Assembly (NCBI GenBank): GCA_963798775.1
Contig: CAWCUK010000002.1
Location: 119,310 to 183,309 of the forward strand
DNA length: 64,000 bases
Direction: 5' to 3'
From: CAWCUK01 sp963798775
GTDB taxonomy: Bacteria; Bacteroidota; Ignavibacteria; Ignavibacteriales; Ignavibacteriaceae
The number at the start of each line of letters is the position of its first letter. Within the stretch, counting starts at the first letter, position 1. Position numbers and translations under genes: made by a program. Positions 1 through 10,233 of this stretch are shown piece after piece. The notes under the pieces were generated by a model. That model saw only the letters and a program-made list of their open reading frames with translations. It had not been told where the DNA came from and did not search any database.

Positions 1-1742
1 CAACTGTCTGAATCGATATTTGGCACAAGCCATCTGTAAGTTCCGTAAGCAGCCGGCGTGCCGGTTGTAACAAAATTCCAATGAATTCCTCCGTCTGTTG
101 AATAACCGATTTGTAAATCAGAGACTTTAACGCTTTCCCATTTTATCTCATGCACAAAATTTTTCCCCCATACTTCGTTTCCGTTCGGCGAAATAAGTTT
201 TATTTGGGAAGAAACTCCCGCCGGAACAACATCAATTTTATTTAAATTAAATTCTCCTTGATCTATAACTATTTTGAAAATTTTTGTTCCTTGACTTAAA
301 TGAACTCCTTGTTTTACAAAAGTTGCCCAGGTTTGCCAGCCGCCGGTACCGCTTACATTTATAGGACCCGTAACATCATTGCCGTCAATTTCAAAATGAT
401 AAATTCCTCCTCCGCTTGAGGCCGCTAATCTTGATTCAAAATTATATGAGCCGTCGGTTGAAACTAAAACCGAATAAGCAAGCCATTCACCCGCTGAAAC
501 CCAGCCGATATTATAACCGCCGTTTATATCTTCACATTCTTGAATATCAACTCCATCGTTTGGCCTATAACTTCCGCCGGAATTTGCCGCGTCAGCATCG
601 TGATACGCAACTTCAGCTCCGCCGAGATCATAATTTTCGGCTTCAATCGTTCCCGGAATTACTGCTGCGTTTGCTTTATATGGCGCTTCTCCGCAGCTGC
701 CAACAGTAACGCTAACTTCATTTGAATTTGTGGAAAATCCTTTCTCTGTTATTGCTTTCGCGGAAAATTTATAGCAGCCTGAAGGAACGTTTTCTAAACT
801 CCATTCAAACGGTTCTACATCCGTTTCCCCGATTTTTGCCGCGCCTTGAAAAAATTCTACTTTTTGAATTTTACCGTCATAATCTATATTCGATTTTAAA
901 GAAAAATTCGCTCCGTTATTGTAAATAGAATTATCTGTCGGTTCAATTAAATTAATTGAAGGAATTGAAGAAGCGTCTTGATAAACTCGTACATAATCAA
1001 CATACATTACTTGTGGAAATACAGTTGAATTGTCCGGATAACCTGGCCAGTTTCCGCCGATGGCTAAATTTAGAATTATATAAAACTGGTTATGAAATTC
1101 ACTAAGCGCGCTCGGAGTAATATCGATTGTACAATATTTAAAACCATCAACATACCACTGAATTTTCTGCGGATCCCAGGTTGCGGTAAAAACATGGAAA
1201 TCATCGGCAAATTTACCGGAAGAAAGAGAATAAGAAAGTCCATACTGCGCGTGGCCGTTTTGGTCCCAGTGTGCTGTTCCGTAAACAGTTTTATCACCGT
1301 TGCCGCCGCCGGTCAATTCCATAATATCGAGTTCACCGCAAGCCGGCCAGCCAACAGAAGAAATATTTTTCCCGAGCATCCAGAAAGCCGGCCAAATTCC
1401 TTTTCCATAAGGAAGTTTTATTCTTGCTTCAAATTTTCCGTACTCCCAATTTTGCTTTGTTTTTATTCTCGCCGAAGTGTAGGACATTCCACCGTAATTT
1501 TCTTTTTTCCCTGTTATCACCAGCATTCCCTCTTTTAAAGTACAGTTTTCCGGGCGGCTTGTGTAATATTGCGATTCATTATTTGCCGGGTTAGGTCCGG
1601 TTTCAAAAGCCCAATCGTCAGTATTTAGTTCCGTTCCATTAAATTCATCCGACCAAACAAGCTGATAATTTTGCGCTGAAATTGTTTGAGTAAAAATCGA
1701 AAATACTGCTATACAGAAAAATTTTTGAAGGAATGACATCAT
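1..1742 (-). CDS. Secreted GH16 glucanase with CBM6, 3' end cut by the window edge
   Basis: Secreted endo-beta-glucanase of family GH16, probably laminarinase or lichenase type. The reading frame is open from ATGATG at 1742 to the window edge (580 codons, no stop). Residues 1-24 form a signal peptide ending in ISAQ. The GH16 domain covers about 25-265 and holds the catalytic signature GELDIMEL near 1310-1330, with both glutamates and the aspartate present. An Ig-like stretch (about 265-345) is followed by a CBM6 module (about 350-505, beginning TIEAENYD) and then a SPNGNEVW-type beta domain running off the edge. A purine-rich AAAGGT precedes the start. A T9SS sorting domain may lie beyond the edge, but that cannot be seen. 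The family is clear; the exact glucan is not. Confidence 0.88.
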   Translation of the reverse strand, partial: MMSFLQKFFCIAVFSIFTQTISAQNYQLVWSDEFNGTELNTDDWAFETGPNPANNESQYYTSRPENCTLKEGMLVITGKKENYGGMSYTSARIKTKQNWEYGKFEARIKLPYGKGIWPAFWMLGKNISSVGWPACGELDIMELTGGGNGDKTVYGTAHWDQNGHAQYGLSYSLSSGKFADDFHVFTATWDPQKIQWYVDGFKYCTIDITPSALSEFHNQFYIILNLAIGGNWPGYPDNSTVFPQVMYVDYVRVYQDASSIPSINLIEPTDNSIYNNGANFSLKSNIDYDGKIQKVEFFQGAAKIGETDVEPFEWSLENVPSGCYKFSAKAITEKGFSTNSNEVSVTVGSCGEAPYKANAAVIPGTIEAENYDLGGAEVAYHDADAANSGGSYRPNDGVDIQECEDINGGYNIGWVSAGEWLAYSVLVSTDGSYNFESRLAASSGGGIYHFEIDGNDVTGPINVSGTGGWQTWATFVKQGVHLSQGTKIFKIVIDQGEFNLNKIDVVPAGVSSQIKLISPNGNEVWGKNFVHEIKWESVKVSDLQIGYSTDGGIHWNFVTTGTPAAYGTYRWLVPNIDSDS

Positions 1743-1949
1743 CTACCTTTTTATGAAATTGAAGTATATAAATGAGCAAATACACAATTATAATGCCGTA
1801 AAGTTATTTATATAAATGAGTTTTTTTGATTAGTGAGCGGTTATCCTTAAAATAAGATATATATCTTTTTATCAATAAGATAAAAATGAATTATAATTTT
1901 AATAAAATTTTTATGGATTAGTGTTTTAATATTAGCAGTAATTTTAGTC

Positions 1950-4900
1950 TTATCCTATCTTTATAACAATTAAAGCAATATCATCGTATGGCTTTTGAGT
2001 CCCGGTAAAATCAGAAATATCACTGATTATTAAATCTTTAATTTCATCAGCGTACATATTGCAAGTGTTAAACTTGTTCAACAGCCTCAGTAAATTTTCT
2101 TCGCCGTAAAATTCCTTCGACTGATTTCTCGCATCCAAAACTCCGTCGGTCATAAAAATTAAGATATCATCTTTATTCAACATTACTTTTTGTTCTTCAT
2201 ATTCCACATTTTTAAGAAGTCCCAGCGGAAATCGAGGCCCGAAAGATTTAAGAAACTTTGTACTTCCGTTTGATTTCAATATCGGGTAACTTAATCCGGC
2301 ATTTGTAAAAGATAATTCATTTGTAATTGTATTTATAGAAGCAAGACAAACGGCGGTAAACATATTTCTATCGGTTTTATAATATAAAGGAATATTAACT
2401 CTCCTTAAAATTGTACTAACAGAGTCGGCTTCATTGGCTTCAGAAATTATCATACCGCTTGCCATAATTGCTGTCATTGCGGCTTTCATCGCTTTACCGG
2501 AAACATCACCGATTAGAATCCCAAATTTTTCTTTCTGTTCGTCCAGCCAAAGATAATCGAAAAAATCACCTCCCACTTCGTTAGCCGGAATACAAGCGCT
2601 GGAAATATCTAATCCTTTTATTTTGGGATCATAATGCGGCATTATTGACATTTGAGCATCATGCGCCGTTTTAAGTTCGGCAATTAACCTTTCATTTTTT
2701 AATCTTTTTCTATAGAACAAAAAACCTAGTGAAACCATTGTTATTCCGCTTAAAGACACAAACCACCAAGACCGCCAAAAAGGAGGAGTAATAATAATTT
2801 TAAGAGAAGCGGCTTGTTCATTCCAAATGCCGTCGCTATTTGAACCTTTCACTTTAAATATATATTCACCCGGCGGCAAAGTTGTAAATGTTGCAATTCG
2901 ATTTTGTGCTGAAGTAAAAATCCAATCCTCATCAAGCCCTTCCATTTTATAAGCAAACTTATTTTTATCCGGCGCGGTAAAATCGAGAGCGGTAAATTCA
3001 ACAGAGAAAATATAATCTTCATGCGAAAGTGTAATTTCCTTTATTTCGGAGAAAGGTTTTTCAAATTTTATAGGCGTATTAAATTTATTAAAAGAAGTTA
3101 TTACAACCGGCGGAATGTAAGAATTGTCTATAATATTTTTGGGGAAGAAAGCGTTAAACCCATTAATACCGCCGAAAAATAATTCCCCGTATAAACCTTT
3201 AAAAAATGAACCACCGTTAAATTCATTATTCTGAAGTCCGTCGTTTATATTATAATTTTTAAAAGTATTTGTTCTTGGATTAAATTTTGAGAGTCCGTTG
3301 TTAGTACTTAACCAAAGGTTCTCATCTTCATCTTCAACAATACAATAAACCGCATCACTGGGCAAGCCGTTTTCTTTTGTGAAAATTTTAAATTTTCCGG
3401 TGGCGGGATTGAACTTATTTAAGCCTCCGCCGAATGTCCCGAGCCAGATATTTCCGTATTTATCTTCGTGAATTGAAAAAATATAATCATTACTGATTCC
3501 TAAAGAATCTTTTTGAGAAGTACTATAAGAAGTAAAATCTCCTTTTTCTCGGTCTAATAAATTTAAGCCGCCTCCGTCTGTTCCAATCCAAAGTCTACCG
3601 GAATTATCTTCATAAATAGAACGGACAAAGTTATTGCTTAAACTTTTTGGATCGGCGGGATCATTTACAAAATGAACAAAAGTTTCGGTTTTTTCATCAA
3701 ATTTATCCAAACCGAAACCATAAACAGCAATCCATATTGTCCCGTTTTTAGCTCTATAAATAGCTCTAATTTCATCATGAAGAAGACTATTAGGATCTGC
3801 AGAATTGTGCCTGTAAATTTTACATTTCCCTGTTTTTTTATTGAATACACTAATTCCTCCGCCGTTTGTCCCAAGCCAAAGATTTCCTTTACCGTCATCA
3901 AAAATAACTCTAATAAGATTACTGCTAATGCTGAAAGGATTGCCATGAATATTTTTAAAGTTTTTATACTCATGCTTTTTTCGGTCAATTTTATCTAGTC
4001 CTTCGCCGTGTGTCCCAATCCAAAGAACGCTGTCTTCATCTTCATAAATGGCCCAAATTATATCATGGCTTAAACTATTTTTGTTATTAGGAATATGAGA
4101 GAAATGAATAAATTGTTTCGCCCCGCGGGAAACTTTATTTATTCCGCCGCCGTATGTTCCAATCCACATTATGCCCGATTTATCATTATAAAGAGCACGA
4201 ATTTCATTGTAACTTAAAGTTCTTGTTTGGAGTGAATTATGCAAGTAATGAGAAAAACTATCACTTTTTTTATCGTATAAATTTATTCCCCCGCCGTTTG
4301 TTCCAATCCATAAAACTTCGTTATTATCTTCACATAAAGCGAAAATTTGATTGTTGCTCAGACTCTTTCTGTTCTCAGGATTATTTTTATAATGTATAAA
4401 TTTAGGATGATCTTTATCGGCGGCTAAAATTTTCTTCAAACCATTGTTTGTCCCAATCCAAAAATTATCCTCAGTATCCTCATACATGCACATTATAGCT
4501 TCACTGCTTATACTTGATGCATTTCCATTTAAAAATCGTTCAAATTCTATTTTATTATTTTGATTAATGTACATCCGGTTTAAGCCGTTTCCGGTACCAA
4601 CCCAGATAAAACCTCTTTTATCCTGAAAAATACTTAAAACAGCATTTGAACTTAAACTAGCTGAGTCTTCAGGATTATTAGCAAAATGTTCAAATTCATA
4701 TTTATTTTCTTTTTCATTTATGACTATTAATTTATTCAATCCGTTGTCTGTACCAATCCAAATATTGCCGTCATTATCTTCTAACAATGATGTTATATTA
4801 TCATGGCTTATAGAATTTTTATTGTTAGGATCATGCTGAAATCTCATGAAGTTATTTCGCAAATTATCTAATTTGTTAAGGCCGGCATTAAAAGTCCCGA

Positions 4901-5213
4901 TCCAAAGATTATTATTATGATCAACTAAAAGAGACAGAATGCTATTAAAACTTAAACTATTAACATCGGCGGGATTATTTCGAAAAACTTTAAATGTATA
5001 ACCGTCGAATTTATTCAATCCGTCTTCGGTACCGAAGAATAAAAATCCATCCTTATCCTGGGCGATACAAGTAACAATACTTTGTGAAAGTCCCTGTTCT
5101 AAAAATATTTTTTGAAAATTTACATCGGTAGTTTGGGCAGAAGATTTTCCTGAAGATAAAAACAGAAACACGAGAAGAAGCAGGGAAGTATATATTTTGT
5201 TTGAGACACCCAT
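1950..5213 (-). CDS. Two-component-type propeller sensor with SpoIIE/PP2C phosphatase output
   Basis: Membrane sensor of 1087 residues. After a signal peptide come 14 propeller repeats of the form LWIGT-x-GGLNKF (two seven-bladed propellers, about residues 40-690), a Y_Y_Y domain, one membrane helix (about 800-820) and a cytoplasmic SpoIIE/RsbU-type phosphatase. The phosphatase keeps the family motifs AQMSIMP, GGDFFDY, GDVSGK, TDGV and YDDIAL, which carry the metal-binding aspartates. There is no histidine-kinase domain, so the output is probably dephosphorylation of an anti-sigma antagonist or similar partner; this is inferred. I place the start at ATG 5213 because AGGGG lies five bases upstream; the longer frame begins at a TTG at 5237 with no such site. 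No anti-sigma or antagonist gene is adjacent. Confidence 0.9.
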   Translation of the reverse strand: MGVSNKIYTSLLLLVFLFLSSGKSSAQTTDVNFQKIFLEQGLSQSIVTCIAQDKDGFLFFGTEDGLNKFDGYTFKVFRNNPADVNSLSFNSILSLLVDHNNNLWIGTFNAGLNKLDNLRNNFMRFQHDPNNKNSISHDNITSLLEDNDGNIWIGTDNGLNKLIVINEKENKYEFEHFANNPEDSASLSSNAVLSIFQDKRGFIWVGTGNGLNRMYINQNNKIEFERFLNGNASSISSEAIMCMYEDTEDNFWIGTNNGLKKILAADKDHPKFIHYKNNPENRKSLSNNQIFALCEDNNEVLWIGTNGGGINLYDKKSDSFSHYLHNSLQTRTLSYNEIRALYNDKSGIMWIGTYGGGINKVSRGAKQFIHFSHIPNNKNSLSHDIIWAIYEDEDSVLWIGTHGEGLDKIDRKKHEYKNFKNIHGNPFSISSNLIRVIFDDGKGNLWLGTNGGGISVFNKKTGKCKIYRHNSADPNSLLHDEIRAIYRAKNGTIWIAVYGFGLDKFDEKTETFVHFVNDPADPKSLSNNFVRSIYEDNSGRLWIGTDGGGLNLLDREKGDFTSYSTSQKDSLGISNDYIFSIHEDKYGNIWLGTFGGGLNKFNPATGKFKIFTKENGLPSDAVYCIVEDEDENLWLSTNNGLSKFNPRTNTFKNYNINDGLQNNEFNGGSFFKGLYGELFFGGINGFNAFFPKNIIDNSYIPPVVITSFNKFNTPIKFEKPFSEIKEITLSHEDYIFSVEFTALDFTAPDKNKFAYKMEGLDEDWIFTSAQNRIATFTTLPPGEYIFKVKGSNSDGIWNEQAASLKIIITPPFWRSWWFVSLSGITMVSLGFLFYRKRLKNERLIAELKTAHDAQMSIMPHYDPKIKGLDISSACIPANEVGGDFFDYLWLDEQKEKFGILIGDVSGKAMKAAMTAIMASGMIISEANEADSVSTILRRVNIPLYYKTDRNMFTAVCLASINTITNELSFTNAGLSYPILKSNGSTKFLKSFGPRFPLGLLKNVEYEEQKVMLNKDDILIFMTDGVLDARNQSKEFYGEENLLRLLNKFNTCNMYADEIKDLIISDISDFTGTQKPYDDIALIVIKIG

Positions 5214-5373
5214 ATCATCCCCTAATTTTGAGCGCAACTAAATTCTTAAAATCAAAAAGAATATTTTTCCTTTATTTAACGTAGATAATTTCGGATAAAT
5301 CTACAATTAATAAATTTATCACTTTAAAAGAGGGAAGAGTTCCTAAAAGGTTTAAAGATTGGTGAATGAAAAA

Positions 5374-5399
5374 TGAAGTGCCGCAATAAGGGCACTTCA
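5374..5399 (-). terminator. Rho-independent terminator of prfC
   Basis: A perfect 9-bp inverted repeat (TGAAGTGCC / GGCACTTCA) with an 8-base loop is followed by five Ts when read on the minus strand. It lies 23 bases after the prfC stop codon. Confidence 0.75.
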
Positions 5400-5421
5400 G
5401 AAGTTATAACGCGGTAAAGAT

Positions 5422-7023
5422 TTAAACCAAAACACTTGCGAATGGAATATCGCTTAATTCTATTTTAGGATGTTTTTCGATGAAGTAATTAAGCGACCAT
5501 TCACTTGTAAGCAGAATGACCGCGCGTTCTTCGGAATCATAAGCCCAAGCCGCGCCTGCCGGAAGAATTACTTCATCCATTTCCTCCGGTGTAACTTCCG
5601 GAGAAATCCATCTTAAAACTTTCCAGTTTGTCTGCTCAAGTCTTGATTCAGCGTTATATTCATCCTGCAGCCGGTACTGTACAACTTCAAACTGAAGAGG
5701 CCCAACCGCTCCGAGTAAAGGAACTTTTTGAACGGAATTTTTTAGATAGAAAGCCTGGATAACTCCTTCTTGCAGAAGCTGATCTAAACCATCTCTGAAT
5801 TTTTTAAAATTGGAAGGATTCGGATTGTGCATCAAAACAAAATATTCGGGAGCGAATTTTGGAATTTCTTTATAAATAATATTTGGATCTTCAGAAATAG
5901 TATCGCCTATTCCGAAATTAGAATTTCCTACAAATCCAACAATATCGCCTGCAAAAGCTTCATCAACAGTTTCTCTTTCCTGCCCGAACATTTTCTGCGA
6001 GTTTGATAACCTAATTTTTTTGCCGGTAAGAGTATGAAAAGCCTGCATATCGCGGGAAAATTTACCGGAACAAATCCGCATAAACGCAATTCTGTCTCTA
6101 TGCCGCGGATCCATATTTGCTTGAATTTTAAAAACGAATCCGGAAAAAGCCTCATCTTCAGGTTTAACAACTCCATTTGTACTTGTACGCGGAGCGGGAG
6201 GAGCGGCGTAATCTAAAAATCCGTCAAGCAGAAGCTGAACACCGAAGTTATTCATCGCGCTTCCGAAGAAAACGGGAGTTAATTTGCCGTTTAAAACTGC
6301 TTCTTCATCAAATTCTTCGCCGGCTGTATCAAGCATTTCAATTTCTTCGGCAAACCTGTTAAAATTATTTTCGCTTAATTTATCTTTTACAAAGGGATCG
6401 TTAAAATCTAATACTTCAACAGGAGCTTTAAACGCGCCGCCGGTGGTTTTTTCAAACAAGTGAACTCTTTTATTCATTCTATCGTAAACGCCTTTAAAAT
6501 CCATTCCCGTTCCTAAAGGATAATTCATGGGATAAGCTCCGATTCCGAGAATGCTTTCCAGTTCATCAATTAATTCCAAAGGGTCGCGTGTGGGGCGGTC
6601 AAGTTTATTCATAAAAGTAAAAATCGGTACAGCTCGTTTACGGCAGACTTCGAACAATTTTCTTGTCTGCGCTTCAATACCTTTTGCCGCGTCAATAACC
6701 ATTACAACCGCGTCTACGGCGGTTAAAACTCTGTAAGTATCTTCCGAAAAATCCTCGTGTCCCGGCGTATCTAAAAGATTTATTTTAAATCCTTTATAAT
6801 CAAACTGTAAAACCGTGGAGCTAATGGAAATTCCTCTTTTTTTCTCGAGTTCCATCCAATCGGAGGTAGAAGAGCGCGCGTTTTTTTTCGCGGTTACAGA
6901 TCCGGCCAATTGAACCGCGCCGCCGTACAAAAGGAATTTTTCGGTTAAAGTAGTTTTTCCCGCGTCAGGATGTGAAATAATCGCGAAAGTGCGTCTCTTA
7001 TTAATTTCTTTTAAGCTGATCAT
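5422..7023 (-). CDS. prfC: Peptide chain release factor 3
   Basis: Ribosomal GTPase that removes RF1/RF2 after peptide release. The 533-residue length matches the family. The G domain shows HPDAGKTTLTEK (P loop, about residues 18-29), the switch region SSTSDWMELEKKRGISI, DTPGHEDFSEDTYR (G3) and MNKLDRP (G4, about 138-144). The rest carries the RF3 domains II and III, including GPLQFEVVQYRL. It is monocistronic with its own terminator at 5374-5399. No clear Shine-Dalgarno site precedes the ATG. The gene is intact and the call is secure. Confidence 0.97.
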   Translation of the reverse strand: MISLKEINKRRTFAIISHPDAGKTTLTEKFLLYGGAVQLAGSVTAKKNARSSTSDWMELEKKRGISISSTVLQFDYKGFKINLLDTPGHEDFSEDTYRVLTAVDAVVMVIDAAKGIEAQTRKLFEVCRKRAVPIFTFMNKLDRPTRDPLELIDELESILGIGAYPMNYPLGTGMDFKGVYDRMNKRVHLFEKTTGGAFKAPVEVLDFNDPFVKDKLSENNFNRFAEEIEMLDTAGEEFDEEAVLNGKLTPVFFGSAMNNFGVQLLLDGFLDYAAPPAPRTSTNGVVKPEDEAFSGFVFKIQANMDPRHRDRIAFMRICSGKFSRDMQAFHTLTGKKIRLSNSQKMFGQERETVDEAFAGDIVGFVGNSNFGIGDTISEDPNIIYKEIPKFAPEYFVLMHNPNPSNFKKFRDGLDQLLQEGVIQAFYLKNSVQKVPLLGAVGPLQFEVVQYRLQDEYNAESRLEQTNWKVLRWISPEVTPEEMDEVILPAGAAWAYDSEERAVILLTSEWSLNYFIEKHPKIELSDIPFASVLV

Positions 7024-7255
7024 TTTTATTCAGTCTTTATTTTCTTAGTTAATTTTTTTTTGAATTGCTGATACGATATTATAGAAGGGAATTGTTCCTT
7101 TAGTAGAAAAATTCCGTTGAGGAAAGAGTTTTATAAGTGAAAGTTCTAAAATAAATTTGCATGCGATTATCTAAACCTAAAATTTCTTAATTTAGCTAAT
7201 TAATTTAAGTAAATATTAATTATTGAACAATGGGAAATTTATACTCATTTTTAAA

Positions 7256-8101
7256 ATGATGGAAAAGGAAAAAGCATATAATAAAGCGCTGGAATTCGCG
7301 CAAAATCATTATGAAAATTTCCCGGTTGTGTCATTTCTTGTCCCAAAAAATTTAAGAAAACATATCGCCATAATTTATTGGTTTGCCCGTACAGCCGATG
7401 ATTTTGCTGATGAAGGAAATTTTTCCGCCGAGGTAAGATTACAAAAATTAAATAATTTTGAAGAACGTTTAACTAATCTTCTAAATAATGATTTTCAAAA
7501 TGAATTTGAGTTTGCACTATCCGAAACAATCAAAGAAAAGAAATTATCGCCGGAATATTTTTACAATCTTTTAAAAGCTTTTAAACAAGATGTTATTAAA
7601 AAAAGATATAATGATTTTGAAGAATTAATCGATTATTGCGGTAATTCGGCAAATCCTGTAGGAAGATTAATTTTGAACTTTACGGAATTCGAGATCGAAG
7701 AAGCGTTTGATTTTTCCGATAAAATTTGTACCGCTCTTCAACTCACTAATTTTTATCAGGATGTAAGCATCGATTTTCAAAAGGGAAGGATTTATCTTCC
7801 GCAAGACGAAATACGAAAATTTGATGTAGATGAAAATCAGTTTGAGATAAAAGAAATTAATCTTAATTTAAGGCAACTTATCAAATTTAATGTAGAGCGG
7901 GCTGAAAAACTTTTTGAGGAAGGAAAACCACTGCTGAAATTTTTGAAAGGAAGATTGAAATATGAAATCGGCTGGACAATTTTAGGCGGCGAGGCAATTC
8001 TTAAAAAAATAAGAAAAAATAATTTTGATGTTCTTCAAAGGCCAAAGCTTTCAAAAAAAGATTTTCTTATATTATTATTAAAATCATTTAAAATGAAATA
8101 A
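7256..8101 (+). CDS. hpnC: Squalene synthase HpnC (hydroxysqualene-forming)
   Basis: Trans-isoprenyl diphosphate synthase of the HpnC group, which in the three-enzyme bacterial route converts presqualene diphosphate to hydroxysqualene. Two aspartate-rich motifs are visible, FARTADDFADEG and LQLTNFYQDVSID, together with YCGNSANPVGR. The frame is open from a TTG at 7223, but the ATG pair at 7256/7259 gives the usual family N-terminus; neither has a strong ribosome site. The stop overlaps the hpnD start by one base (TAATG), so translation is probably coupled. HpnC versus HpnD is assigned by gene order and sequence resemblance; both are CrtB-like. Confidence 0.88.
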   Translation: MMEKEKAYNKALEFAQNHYENFPVVSFLVPKNLRKHIAIIYWFARTADDFADEGNFSAEVRLQKLNNFEERLTNLLNNDFQNEFEFALSETIKEKKLSPEYFYNLLKAFKQDVIKKRYNDFEELIDYCGNSANPVGRLILNFTEFEIEEAFDFSDKICTALQLTNFYQDVSIDFQKGRIYLPQDEIRKFDVDENQFEIKEINLNLRQLIKFNVERAEKLFEEGKPLLKFLKGRLKYEIGWTILGGEAILKKIRKNNFDVLQRPKLSKKDFLILLLKSFKMK

Positions 8102-8941
8102 TGGAATCGGCACAAGAAATAGCGAAAAAAAGTAAAAGCAGTTTTTATTATGCTTTTAATTTGCTCCCGGTTGAAAAGCGGGACGCGATGAATACTGTTT
8201 ACGCTTTTTGCCGTGAAACTGATGATATTGTTGATGAAGGAAACGAACCCGCCGAATTAAAATATGAGAAACTCCGCAAATGGCGAATTGAACTTGAGCG
8301 CTCTATAAACGGACATTCGGAATATGTTTTGCTGAATAAACTCGGGAAAACAATTTCTCAGTTTAATATTCCTCTAGATCCTTTCTTTGAACTTCTTAAA
8401 GGAATGGAAATGGATCTTCAGAAGAACCGATATTTAACATTTGATGATCTTGAAACTTTACTGTTATCGCGTTGCTTCCACTGTAGGATTAATGTGTATT
8501 GAAATTTTCGGCTACAAACATAAATCGGCAAAAGATTTTGCCGTTGATTTAGGAATTGCACTTCAGCTTACAAATATTTTACGCGATGTAAAAAAAGATT
8601 CGCAAAAAGGAAGAATTTATCTTCCGCAGGAAGATCTAAAAAGATTTAATTATTCTGAACAGGATATTTTTAATAATACTTACAACGCGAGTTTTCAGCA
8701 GTTAATGACGTACGAAGTTGAGCGGGCAAAAAAATATTTTGAAAACGCAACTCGGGATTTAAATTTAGACGATAAAGCCTCAATGTTTGCCGCGCGCGCG
8801 ATGCAGCATATTTATTATAAAATTCTTGAAAAAATAATTGAAGCAAAATATGACGTTTATGCAAAGAATATAAAAGTTTCAAAAATAGAAAAAGTCGGTA
8901 TTGCGGTTGGGGTTTGGGCAAAGTATAGTTTAGTTTATTGA
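8101..8941 (+). CDS. hpnD: Presqualene diphosphate synthase HpnD, broken by a +1 frameshift
   Basis: Condenses two farnesyl diphosphates to presqualene diphosphate. The first frame (8101 to about 8457) carries FCRETDDIVDEG; the second (about 8459-8941) carries YRVASTVGLMCIEIFGY and LQLTNILRDVKKD. Joining them by removing one T from the run at 8457-8459 restores LETYCYRVAST, the expected family sequence, with no residue lost. Read literally, the first frame stops at 8502 and lacks the second aspartate motif. Either one extra T is a sequence error or the gene is newly broken; hpnC and hpnE on either side are intact, which favours an error. The stop TGA overlaps the hpnE ATG by one base. Confidence 0.85.
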
Positions 8942-10233
8942 TGAAAAAAAAATGTGTTATTATCGGCGGAGGTTTTGCGGGACTTACCGCCGCTTGTTAT
9001 CTCGCCAAAAATAATTTCCAAGTTGAAGTTTTAGAAGCTTCGCCAAAATTAGGCGGCCGCGCTTATTCTTTAACCGAAAAAGAAACATCAACAATTATAG
9101 ACAACGGTCAGCATATAATGATGGGCTGTTATAAGGAAACTTTAAAGTTTTTTGATTTAATAAACGCGCGCGAGAATTTAATAATTCAAAAAAGATTAAA
9201 AGTAAATTTTGTAAAAGAAAATTTTAATTTAGTTCCGCTCGAGATAAATTCAGCTCTTTACCCATTCAATTTACTTTCGGCTCTTTTAAAGTATAAAGCT
9301 ATTAGTTTTAAAAATAGACTGCTTCTATTGAAGTTTTTTGTAAAGCTTAATTTTTATTCCGCTAAAAACCTAAAGAATTTAACAATTTATGAATGGCTGG
9401 AAAAAGAGAATCAGAATGAGGAAATAAGAAAAGCGTTTTGGGAAATCCTGGCAGTCGGCGCGCTGAATACGAATATTAAAAACGCTTCCGCAAAAATATT
9501 TGCCGATATTTTAAAGGAAATTTTCTTCAGAGGAAATAACGCCGCTTCTATTATAATTCCCAAATTAGGTTTAACGGAAACATATTGTAATCACGCGGTA
9601 AAGTATTTGGAAGAGCGGGGAAGTGAAGTAAATCTTTTAGAATCAGTTAACGATTTGAAAATTGAAAACAATGAAATAAAAGAAATAATCACTAATAAAA
9701 GAAAAATTTCCGGTTTTGATTTTATCGTTTCGGCGGCTCCTTTTTTTGCTCTTCAAAAGTTTTTCCCTACAGAAAAACATTTTGAAAACTTAAACCTAAA
9801 TTACGCGTGCATTCTTTCGGTTCATCTTTGGTTAAAGGAAAATAAATTAAAAGAAAAATTTTACGGATTAATCGATTCCCCGGTACATTGGGTTTTTAAT
9901 CACGAGAATCATATTACCATTGTTATTAGCGACGCGAATGAATATATAAACAGTACCAAAGATGAAATTCTGAAATTAGTTTTAATGGAGTTACAAAAAT
10001 ATTTTCATATAAAGGAAGAAGATATTTTATCATCAAAAGTAATTAAAGAAAAACGTTCTACTTTTATTCCTTCAAAACAAATCCTTGAGAACCGGCCGGA
10101 TTCGAAAATCGGAATTAACAATTTTTTTCTTGCCGGAGATTGGATAAATACCGGGCTGCCTTCCACAATTGAAAGCGCGGTAAAAAGCGGCAGAATGGCC
10201 GCCGGTGAAATAATAAAAAGATCAAAATTATGA
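8941..10233 (+). CDS. hpnE: Hydroxysqualene reductase/dehydroxylase HpnE
   Basis: FAD-dependent amine-oxidase-family enzyme that reduces hydroxysqualene to squalene, closing the HpnCDE route. The N-terminus has the dinucleotide-binding motif IIGGGFAGLTAACYL, then EASPKLGGRAYS. Near the C-terminus, AGDWINTGLPSTIESAVKSG is the second FAD-contact motif. The length of 430 residues is typical. ATG 8941 overlaps the hpnD stop; a TTG just upstream at 8938 is a less likely start. The stop overlaps the next gene by four bases (ATGA). No squalene-hopene cyclase is in the window, so the fate of the squalene is unknown from here. Confidence 0.9.
   Translation: MKKKCVIIGGGFAGLTAACYLAKNNFQVEVLEASPKLGGRAYSLTEKETSTIIDNGQHIMMGCYKETLKFFDLINARENLIIQKRLKVNFVKENFNLVPLEINSALYPFNLLSALLKYKAISFKNRLLLLKFFVKLNFYSAKNLKNLTIYEWLEKENQNEEIRKAFWEILAVGALNTNIKNASAKIFADILKEIFFRGNNAASIIIPKLGLTETYCNHAVKYLEERGSEVNLLESVNDLKIENNEIKEIITNKRKISGFDFIVSAAPFFALQKFFPTEKHFENLNLNYACILSVHLWLKENKLKEKFYGLIDSPVHWVFNHENHITIVISDANEYINSTKDEILKLVLMELQKYFHIKEEDILSSKVIKEKRSTFIPSKQILENRPDSKIGINNFFLAGDWINTGLPSTIESAVKSGRMAAGEIIKRSKL

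Noticed and set aside
1092..1538. 148-codon plus-strand frame
   Set aside because: It lies wholly antisense to the GH16 gene, whose minus-strand frame carries clear catalytic and CBM6 motifs.
5213..5237. TTG start 24 bases before the propeller-sensor ATG
   Set aside because: The AGGGG site is correctly spaced for ATG 5213, not for the TTG.
5319..5336. Another TTTAAAAGAG copy, considered as a third frameshift site
   Set aside because: It is intergenic, so it says nothing about frameshifting; it only shows that the ten-mer is not unique to the two breaks.
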